6,321 bases of DNA from Alphaproteobacteria bacterium (GTDB taxonomy: Bacteria; Pseudomonadota; Alphaproteobacteria; RUG11792), in the NCBI GenBank assembly GCA_025998575.1, contig BNWD01000038.1:1-6321 (forward strand). The letters run 5' to 3'. How positions within the stretch are numbered: the stretch's first letter is position 1; every line of letters starts with the position of its first letter. The translations under genes and the position numbers were made by a program. Under the pieces are notes generated by a model that saw only the letters and a program-made list of their open reading frames with translations, was not told the DNA's origin and ran no database searches. Below, piece by piece: positions 1-4,483 of the stretch.

Positions 1-162
1 CGACCGTTTTTTAGCTATCTATACGAAGGAACTTGCAGTAATTAGCAAAATTAACAATAAATACAATTAGAAGAAAGCTTCTTATGTGTAGAGTTGATGA
101 ATGCAGAAAATTAAAGAGGGGCGACAATTATTTACGTCAATAACATAATGTTTGAGATAGGA

Positions 163-802
163 GTTTGTGTGGATACATGTAAGTATCGCGATATTCGCAG
201 TTTAATAAAAAGTTGTATAAGGAGCGGTATATAGAAATGTAAGTGAAAAGATTGTAATAGTTAGCAATGGAGATGAGCGCCGCCATTACTCTTTATCTTG
301 AATGAAATGGAGTTTATAGAATCGCAAGATTTAATAAACTTGAAATGAGAATTGAGAAAGAACCGAAAGATATTGAAATCTTAGAGAGGGATGTTATTTA
401 TACGTATATTCAAAAAAAGAGGACAAAAGCAGAATATTGACTGCTGTTGACAGTAGTAGGCTCTGTTTTAGCGCCTTTGAGATAGTAGGAGATGGAAATT
501 CATTGAAAAGACTGCTAAATAAGATGTCTCATATGAATATAAAAACTATATGTAGCGACGCAATCATATTGGAAAATAATTGCTAAATTTATAACTCGCA
601 TAGCTACGAAGCCTAAAACGTATTTAGTAGAGCCTTACAACTCAATGTTAATATGTTGCCTTGCAAAAAGAATCATTGGAGCCTTCCGTTAAATTGCTTG
701 TTGATAACGTTTATCATAGCCTAGCGATAAAAGCTATGGCTTGGTGTAGTGATAGTGAGCTATTATAATATAGAGCAACGAGATAAATATCACTATCCAT
801 AA
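163..802 (+). pseudogene. Degenerate IS1-like transposase, nearly full length
   Basis: This is a decayed DDE transposase that can be read across several frames. A zinc-ribbon start (CKYRD at 178, then KCK-stop-KDCN near 235-258) has its second Cys changed to Arg and its third Cys codon apparently changed to TGA at 244. A helix-turn-helix-like stretch (YRIARFNKLEM, from 315) runs into KEPKDIEILERDVIYTYIQ and QKKRTK, resembling the first catalytic Asp region of IS1 InsB. After a frame change at about 437, TAVDSS...FEIVGDGNSLKRLLNK ends near TICSD (second Asp). A third frame (543-692) holds KPKTYLVEPYNSMLICCLAK, matching the VE-x2-NS region with the last catalytic Glu. The C-terminal tail ends at TAA 800-802. 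The ATG seen in two other copies is GTT here (163). At least three stops and two or three frameshifts rule out function. The IS1 assignment rests on motif order recognised by eye; another zinc-ribbon DDE family such as IS1595 fits less well. Confidence 0.65.
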
Positions 803-803
803 C
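684..803 (+). repeat. 120-bp direct repeat, copy 1 (transposase 3' end)
   Basis: This segment aligns without gaps to 1411-1530. By eye there are about 8 differences, all in the first half, and the last 60 or so bases are identical. It covers the C-terminal tail of the relic transposase and its TAA codon. An 8-bp inverted repeat, gatagtga (751-758) and tcactatc (790-797), lies in the identical half. Related but more diverged sequence occurs on the other strand at 2676-2790 and 4137-4245. Confidence 0.9.
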
Positions 804-1040
804 TTGTAGGCTACAAAGAAATACTCGTTATGTTATTACATATAGAATAAAGTTGCTTATAGAACAAGTATGAAAACGTAATATTTTCACAATGCAGTAA
901 AGAGAATTATTTAAAGAATATTCTAATATAAAAAAGAAGATTAATATTAGCGATATTATAATAAGAAAGTATGCATAAAATCAATTACAAGAGTCTGAAC
1001 ATCTCCTTGATTTAAAACTCTGGCGATTCCATATGAGTGA
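803..1040 (+). repeat. Conserved 3' module downstream of the transposase relic
   Basis: This stretch of about 240 bp after the relic's stop codon has no intact gene but recurs, in the same position relative to the transposase 3' end, at 2675-2390 and 4136-3715 (both minus strand) and in part at 1530-1680 (plus strand). Shared landmarks are a caaagaaat box soon after the stop, gaatattctaatataaaaaag (917-937; compare 1563-1586), tataataagaaagtatgca (956-974) and a tttaaaactct box near 1011-1021. Read on the minus strand, its far end encodes SYGIARVLNQ...VIDFMHTFLL-stop, with similar peptides at the matching place in the other copies. Whether this is the true IS end or a nested second IS fragment is unresolved. 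Confidence 0.6.
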
Positions 1041-1220
1041 GTTATATAATAGAGTAACGTAGTCAGCCCAATACTCATCTCCCTGGTTATATATTACACG
1101 ATTATCTACAAAACTCTGAGAACGATTGAAATTCTTGCTCTTCCACTTCCGTATACAGTTTCTTACTCAGCCCTTTACTAAATTGTTGCTATTGCAATAC
1201 TTGCACATATTAATACACAT
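981..1220 (-). pseudogene. IS1-like transposase N-terminal fragment (zinc ribbon)
   Basis: From an ATG at 1220 the minus strand reads MCINMCKYCNSNNLVKG, an in-frame TGA (1169-1167), then VRNCIRKWKSKNFNRSQSF and VDNRVIYNQGDEYW before a stop at 983-981. The CKYC pair matches the first half of a zinc ribbon. The second pair appears as S and F (WKSKNFNR) where C-x2-C would be expected. A shift of one frame near 1040 gives SYGIARVLNQ, resembling the helix-turn-helix that follows the ribbon in InsA-type proteins. It faces the plus-strand relic ending at 802. It is non-functional: one stop, a frameshift, two lost Cys and no catalytic part. Confidence 0.6.
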
Positions 1221-1289
1221 ACAAACTCATCTTACAAATAGGGCCTAACATCTTGTATATTATAACGCAACGTAACCAGTCACCAATTC

Positions 1290-1529
1290 CGGTTATAGAG
1301 ATTGGGATTCATTGAAATGACTGCTAAAATTTATAGATAGCATACAGTTACGAAGCATAAAACATGTTTAGCAGAGTCTAAGATATTACCAGCAAAAGAA
1401 TGTTATAACCTTCCGTTAAATTGCTTGTTGATAAAGTTTATCAAAGCGAAGCGAAAAACGCTGTCGCTTGGTGTAGTGATAGTGAGCTATTATAATATAG
1501 AGCAACGAGATAAATATCACTATCCATAA
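1290..1529 (+). pseudogene. IS1-like transposase C-terminal fragment
   Basis: This is a shortened second plus-strand copy. Bases 1298-1330 match the EIVGDGNSLKRLLNK part of the copy at 163-802 (here with a stop in SLK-stop-LLK). The frame from 1341 to 1529 is open for 62 codons, with KHKTCLAESK, then YNLPLNCLLIKFIKAKRKT and VVIVSYYNIEQRDKYHYP before TAA. The tail is alignable with the minus-strand copies at 4245-4137 (KFIRYELKTRQLAVVMEWYN) and 2790-2676 (KFIVAERKTLPLAALM). There is no start codon, zinc ribbon or first Asp motif, so it is a fragment. The minus-strand frame at 1616-1416 is its shadow. Confidence 0.6.
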
Positions 1530-1530
1530 C
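1411..1530 (+). repeat. 120-bp direct repeat, copy 2
   Basis: This is the gapless partner of 684-803, with the same inverted repeat (gatagtga at 1478-1485, tcactatc at 1517-1524). Similarity continues in patches downstream: agaatattgttaatataaaa starts at 1562, and an atattagtgata box follows near 1644. The shared 3' module is therefore also present here, shortened, up to about 1680. Confidence 0.85.
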
Positions 1531-1688
1531 TTTACCAAAATAATAAAAACAAACCAGTAACAGAATATTGTTAATATAAAAAAGAAGGTTCTCTTGCTAG
1601 GGAAATTATTGCCCATAGATATCTTGTGAAAAGTGTCGAAAATATTAGTGATAAGGTATTGAAATATTTTGTTCTATTATCTAGGTAC

Positions 1689-1718
1689 TTGTCTGGATAT
1701 TTTAACCTTTTATATAAT
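1689..1718 (+). promoter_or_regulatory. Candidate sigma-70-type promoter for fabZ
   Basis: A TTGTCT -35 box (1689-1694, four of six consensus bases) is separated by 18 bases from a perfect TATAAT -10 box (1713-1718). Transcription would begin near 1725, giving a leader of about 115 bases before the fabZ ATG. It is the best promoter-like match between the IS relic and fabZ. In AT-rich DNA such matches also arise by chance. Confidence 0.45.
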
Positions 1719-1725
1719 TAAAGAG

Positions 1726-1744
1726 TTAAATGCGCTGCGTTTAA
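1726..1744 (+). promoter_or_regulatory. Short hairpin in the fabZ leader
   Basis: ttaaatgc (1726-1733) and gcgtttaa (1737-1744) can form an 8-bp stem with one G-T wobble and a 3-base loop, followed by a short T-rich run (ttttat). It lies just after the candidate transcription start. It might be a weak terminator for upstream transcripts or have no role. Confidence 0.25.
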
Positions 1745-1839
1745 TTTTATGGCTCTATGTATTTTTTCATGAATTCTAGCTAGATGACTTATGTTGATAT
1801 TTGCTAGAATGTGTTGTGCATGATAGAAGTTGTGTTGAT

Positions 1840-2322
1840 ATGTTGAATTTCCCAGAGGTTTTGTTGGCCGAAGATATAAAGAAGATCATTCCGCATCGCT
1901 ATCCTTTTCTGCTGATTGACAAGGTCGAGAGCGTTTTTGTTGGTAAGAGTTGTGTAGCGTATAAAAATGTCACGAATAATGAGTGGTTTTTTCAGGGGCA
2001 TTTTCCTGATTTTCCAGTTATGCCAGGCGTTTTAATCATTGAATCCATGGCCCAAGCAGCAGGAGTTTTGGCTTTCATGACATTGTTTAGCGAAGGCGTA
2101 TGCGCGCCTGGGAAATCCGACCGCGTATACTTCACGGCAATCGAAGAAGCTAAATTCAGAAAGCCAGTAATTCCTGGAGACGTTCTGAAACTCGATGTTT
2201 CTGTTATCAAACGCCGAGGTAATAAATTCTGGAGCTTCTGCGCTTTAGCTTCCGTTAACAATCTTACAACCGACTCAGCTGAATTCAACGCTATGATTCC
2301 AGATGTGAGACATAAGAAGTAA
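1840..2322 (+). CDS. fabZ: 3-hydroxyacyl-[acyl-carrier-protein] dehydratase FabZ
   Basis: FabZ removes water from (3R)-3-hydroxyacyl-ACP to give trans-2-enoyl-ACP in the elongation cycle of type II fatty acid synthesis, in the cytoplasm. The 160-residue protein has the full hot-dog-fold signature: IPHRYPFLLID (17-27), FQGHFPDFPVMPG (51-63) and VLIIESMAQAAG (64-75). With the ATG at 1840 the catalytic His and Glu fall at 54 and 68, the same numbers as in E. coli FabZ, which supports this start. A TTG at 1801 would add 13 residues with no family counterpart. Ribosome binding is weak (agaag, 10 bases upstream). The end, AEFNAMI plus a short basic tail, is complete. Its usual neighbours in Gram-negative bacteria (lpxD, lpxA) are absent; it sits alone between IS relics, apparently with its own promoter. 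All key residues are present, so it is probably functional. Confidence 0.95.
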   Translation: MLNFPEVLLAEDIKKIIPHRYPFLLIDKVESVFVGKSCVAYKNVTNNEWFFQGHFPDFPVMPGVLIIESMAQAAGVLAFMTLFSEGVCAPGKSDRVYFTAIEEAKFRKPVIPGDVLKLDVSVIKRRGNKFWSFCALASVNNLTTDSAEFNAMIPDVRHKK

Positions 2323-2355
2323 AGTGAGATAATGCGAAATTTATGTACATTATTA

Positions 2356-2457
2356 TAAGGAGGCACTCGTATTAATAATAAAAATTATCACAATGATTTA
2401 GGAAATAAACTACTTAGCCGCAATCGACAGAGTTTTAAAACAAAAAGAGAACCATAG
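2356..2457 (+). pseudogene. Orphan Shine-Dalgarno site and truncated reading frame
   Basis: A near-perfect Shine-Dalgarno sequence, taaggagg (2356-2363), stands 34 bases after the fabZ stop. Seven bases on, where a start codon belongs, is ATT (2371). From there a 28-codon frame (INNKNYHNDLGNKLLSRNRQ, then basic residues) runs to TAG at 2455. Its last third overlaps the end of the IS relic module. The likeliest reading is the stump of a gene once downstream of fabZ, cut off by IS-derived DNA, with a mutated or rare ATT start. The product is not recognisable. Confidence 0.35.
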
Positions 2458-2795
2458 AAGATCATTCATCTCTTGTAATTGATTTTACATACACTTTCTT
2501 ATTATAGTATCGCTAACATTCTATGCTGTTTTTACTATCGCACGTATACGGCAAACAATTTCTATATAGTAAACTGTTTTTATTAATTATGTTTTCCAGA
2601 GTTGCTATATATTGGTCTATAAATACCTTTCTTCTATATGCAATAACATTAGGAACATTTCTTTAAGTCTTCAAGTTATGGATAGCTACATTTATCTAAA
2701 TTATGCTGCTATCCATCAACGCAGCAAGTGGCAGGGTTTTTCGCTCCGCTACGATAAATTTATCAAAACCGTAATTGGCTGATGTTCCCATAAGC
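2390..2795 (-). repeat. IS1-like relic: transposase C-terminus plus 3' module
   Basis: On the minus strand, 2790-2676 encodes a diverged transposase tail (DKFIVAERKTLPLAALMDSS) aligning with the plus-strand fragment ending at 1529. The complementary strand carries the caagttatggata landmark at 2672-2684. It is followed by the 3' module down to about 2390, including tttcttattatagtatcgct (2495-2514) and cgacagagttttaaaac (2425-2441), which match 1015-940 and the region around 3738-3830. No zinc ribbon or catalytic region remains. Together with the stump before it and the hairpin after it, this accounts for the gap between fabZ and the connector gene. Confidence 0.55.
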
Positions 2796-2814
2796 TGTGT
2801 GATATCATGTAGAT

Positions 2815-2834
2815 ATCAGCATGGTTTTGCTGAT
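2815..2834 (+). promoter_or_regulatory. Hairpin upstream of the connector gene
   Basis: atcagca (2815-2821) and tgctgat (2828-2834) form a perfect 7-bp stem with a 6-base loop, followed by gattttcaaaaaattt. A second small inverted repeat (gatatc, 2801-2806 and 2812-2817) overlaps its left side. It could be a weak terminator or a leader structure. The run of T is too short for a confident terminator. Confidence 0.25.
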
Positions 2835-2889
2835 GATTTTCAAAAAATTTAATCAAAAAAGATTCATATTAGTAATAAGGAGAAAGAAA

Positions 2890-3309
2890 ATGAATACGAT
2901 TATTGAAAAATCGCAATTTATAGCATTAGATGTTGCTGTTTTGAAGTGTCATTTGAGACTAGAGAGTAATTTAGAAGGCGAGTATTTGTCTAGAATTATA
3001 GATATGACTACTGAAACTTTTCTGAAAAAGAAGTATAGATATGTTTGTAATGAAGATTACTCTTCGAAGATATGCCTTCCTATGCAACCAGTTGTGGAGG
3101 CTTGTTCTGTAACAAATAATAGAAATACAAAAGCAGAGCCTCCTGTTGAAATTGAATATATTGCAGGCATTTGCGATTATTCAGAAAAGGTACAGAATGA
3201 TATTCAGCTGGCTCTTCTTCAGATGGCAAATGGTGTGAGGGGCTATTGCAATAAATTCTTACAAAACACTATCTATTTCATGAAATTATTTGGAGGAAAA
3301 AGTGAATAA
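2890..3309 (+). CDS. Phage head-tail connector protein (gp6 / phiE125 gp8-like)
   Basis: Proteins of this group form the ring that joins the DNA-filled head to the tail in HK97-like phages and in alphaproteobacterial gene transfer agents. The 139-residue product shows the family pattern. Its N-terminal helix block (about 14-50: LDVAVLKCHLRLESNLEGEY, then LSRIIDMTTETFLKKK) matches the usual LeEAKaHLRvd-DDalL-AA layout, and its C-terminal VEIEYIAGICDYSEKVQNDI plus QLALLQMANGVRGYCNK matches the AG-x-P-ir-Ail-lv-h block. ATG 2890 is chosen because aaggag (2877-2882) lies 7 bases upstream; the in-frame ATG at 2821 would add 23 basic residues of unlike composition. The frame is intact. Its stop overlaps the next gene's GTG by 8 bases, as in capsid-assembly operons. 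No portal, protease, capsid or terminase gene is in the window, so it is a prophage or gene-transfer-agent remnant or the edge of a split cluster. The assignment is by pattern, not search. Confidence 0.7.
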   Translation: MNTIIEKSQFIALDVAVLKCHLRLESNLEGEYLSRIIDMTTETFLKKKYRYVCNEDYSSKICLPMQPVVEACSVTNNRNTKAEPPVEIEYIAGICDYSEKVQNDIQLALLQMANGVRGYCNKFLQNTIYFMKLFGGKSE

Positions 3310-3379
3310 TCCGCTATTCACCACTGCTCCAAGCAAGTGTTGGATTCGTTCAGTTCTAATGAAGTCAAACTCAAGCTAA
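3302..3379 (+). pseudogene. Truncated gene coupled to the connector (possible head-tail adaptor)
   Basis: A GTG at 3302 overlaps the connector stop by 8 bases and has a strong GGAGG (3292-3296) five bases upstream, so this is a real translation start. It encodes 25 residues (MNNPLFTTAPSKCWIRSVLM plus KSNSS) and stops at TAA 3377-3379, in the loop of a perfect 12-bp hairpin. The same frame then stays open through the GC-rich palindromic element to a stop at 3656-3658, so only one stop separates 5' and 3' parts. By position the gene should be the head-tail adaptor that follows the connector in such clusters. The WIRSV segment is weakly compatible with the start of that family, but I cannot identify it firmly. 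It is probably inactivated by insertion. Confidence 0.45.
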
Positions 3380-3395
3380 GCAAAGCTTGAGTTTG
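3366..3395. repeat. Perfect 12-bp inverted repeat (hairpin)
   Basis: caaactcaagct (3366-3377) and agcttgagtttg (3384-3395) are perfect complements around a 6-base loop (aagcaa). It directly precedes the GC-rich element. Without a T-run on either side it is not a classical terminator. It may be the left end of the inserted palindromic element. Confidence 0.8.
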
Positions 3396-3397
3396 TC

Positions 3398-3500
3398 AAA
3401 TTGGCAAGCGGCGGCCTGGTAAGCTTTTTAAGCTGCCCGCGGCCTTTGAGAGCCCGCAGCTGGCATTCGCCAGCAAGGCCCCGCCCCTTGCCAAGTTTCA
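3398..3500. repeat. GC-rich palindromic element inside a reading frame
   Basis: Bases 3401-3494 contain 61 G or C of 94 (65 %), far above the AT-rich surroundings. The ends ttggcaag (3401-3408) and cttgccaa (3487-3494) are perfect complements; ggcc (3413-3416) can extend the stem with ggcc (3477-3480). Inside are a perfect gctggc-attc-gccagc hairpin (3459-3474) and an agctgc/gcagct pair (3431-3436 with 3456-3461). Compact, foldable, inserted in a gene and keeping the frame open, it resembles in style the Rickettsia palindromic elements, but I cannot assign it to a named family. Both strands have open frames across it (plus 3380-3658, minus 3576-3376), as expected of stop-poor GC-rich DNA. These are not credible proteins by themselves. 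Confidence 0.7.
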
Positions 3501-3714
3501 ATGAAACAAGAGCTCCTGTAAACGCTATGCAATGCTCTTCAGACATTGGAAATATGTTCGAGTTGATCATACTCAAACCAGCAAACCAATTTCTCTGCTA
3601 TAAAATGGAAAAACAATATATGCGAAATCAAATCACAACTCAAGCCTATAAGGAATAAATTTCTAAAGTGAATCGTGAGGACTGTGTTAGAAAGTGCTTG
3701 GATTATCAACCAGT
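3501..3714 (+). other. Unassigned stretch between palindromic element and IS relic
   Basis: The frame of the truncated gene at 3302 stays open here to TAA 3656-3658 (residues such as NMFELIILKPANQF and MEKQYMRNQITTQAYKE). This may be the remaining 3' part of the interrupted gene or chance. A second plus frame from GTG 3668 to TAG 3826 crosses into the IS relic module. No product is recognised. Confidence 0.3.
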
Positions 3715-4136
3715 TACTGTTTTGATAGCCAGCTCATATGCAATAGACAGAGTTTTAAATCAAGAAAAAGTTCCTGTGTATTGTCCATATTTTGCAATTG
3801 AGTTTGTGCATACTTTCTTATTATAGTAGCACTAATATTTCCGACAGTTTTTGTTTATAATTACCATCTATATTTAAGAATTCATTTTTTACAGAAAATT
3901 CACAGTTCTGTTAACACTTTATTAATGTTTTTGTGATAAAGTACTCCATCCAACATCGGGAAATTACCTAACTCCTTACCTTTATGCTTTAAGCATAAGC
4001 TTATGCATATCACATTTGCATTAACATTCCGTTAATTTTCAACACGATCACAAAAATATTTATTTGCCAATATATCTACAAAGCACTCACCCTGACGCAA
4101 CAGATCCATGATGAGTATTTCTTTGAGTCTCTAAAA
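3715..4136 (-). repeat. IS-relic 3' module with an internal insert
   Basis: Downstream (minus strand) of the transposase tail at 4245-4137, this repeats the module of 803-1040. Shared sequence includes gagtatttctttgag near 4112-4126 (complement of the 815-833 box), tttcttattatag (3814-3826) and agacagagttttaaatcaag (3744-3763). It is roughly 150 bp longer than the copies at 803-1040 and 2675-2390 because of extra sequence at about 3900-4060. On the plus strand 3668-3826 is open and ends SSYAIDRVLNQEKV...FVHTFLL, closely resembling the minus-strand peptide at 1040-970. Confidence 0.55.
3911..4056. repeat. Insert bounded by inverted repeats, with central palindrome
   Basis: A perfect 10-bp inverted repeat, tttttgtgat (3928-3937) and atcacaaaaa (4047-4056), and an imperfect 17-bp pair (3911-3927 with 4019-4035, 12 of 17 complementary) flank about 110 bp that the other copies of this module lack. 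Near the middle are a perfect 14-bp palindrome, gcataagcttatgc (3993-4006), and an overlapping hairpin, ttatgctt-t-aagcataa (3982-3998). It contains no coding frame. A small non-autonomous palindromic element is the simplest reading. Confidence 0.5.
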
Positions 4137-4408
4137 TTATGGATGGCAACTATAATCTCGTTATTCTCTATTATACCACTCCATCACGACCGCAAGCTGC
4201 CGTGTTTTTAGCTCATATCTAATAAATTTATCAAAGCGTAACTAGTTGGCACTCTCCAATGCTTCTCTCTTGGTCTATACTTTATGCGATTATCTGTCAA
4301 TCTCCACCAAATATTGCAACTATTCCGCTTCTATTTTTGCATACCGTTTTTTACACAATCCTTTACTAAATTGCTGTTATTGCAATACTTACAGGCCTCA
4401 ATACACAT
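4137..4408 (-). pseudogene. Internally deleted IS1-like transposase relic
   Basis: ATG 4408 begins MCIEACKYCNNSNLVKDCVK followed by NGMQK, a TAG, then KRNSCNIWWRLTDNRIKYRP. This zinc ribbon keeps the first Cys pair and one Cys of the second. Within about 40 bases of that block the C-terminal tail begins (KFIRYELKTRQLAVVMEWYN, then RE-stop-RDYSCHP) and ends at TAA 4139-4137. The helix-turn-helix and all three catalytic regions seen in the copy at 163-802 are missing, so it is a deletion derivative keeping only the two ends. It is the first thing downstream of leuS. The plus-strand frame at 4246-4491 is antisense to it. Confidence 0.6.
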
Positions 4409-4483
4409 GCAAACTCATCTCACAAATATATCCAATCTTACAATATTATAATCTATCCGTAGCAGGTTGGTATTCGCCAATTT

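Noticed and set aside
1..162. Possible gene or RNA at the window start
   Set aside because: All frames are broken by stops and no tRNA-like or other RNA fold was recognised. This is probably the 5' flank of the IS relic; some similarity to other copies begins near 140.
684..1530. CRISPR-like spaced repeats
   Set aside because: There are only two long copies more than 600 bp apart, lying in decayed transposase sequence, with no short regular repeat-spacer units.
1416..1616. Minus-strand 66-residue frame with a hydrophobic segment
   Set aside because: It is antisense to the plus-strand transposase fragment, whose reading aligns with other copies. The apparent membrane segment reflects AT-rich sequence, and there is no ribosome site.
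1801..1839. TTG start for fabZ, 13 codons upstream
   Set aside because: The extra residues have no family counterpart. ATG 1840 puts the catalytic His and Glu at 54 and 68, as in E. coli FabZ.
2821..2889. Upstream ATG for the connector gene
   Set aside because: It lies in the loop edge of a hairpin and gives a basic, low-complexity extension; ATG 2890 has aaggag at ideal spacing.
3401..3658. 85-residue plus-strand protein and the 66-residue minus-strand frame across the GC-rich element
   Set aside because: Both owe their openness to stop-poor palindromic DNA. The plus frame has no own ribosome site and is better read as part of the interrupted gene begun at 3302.
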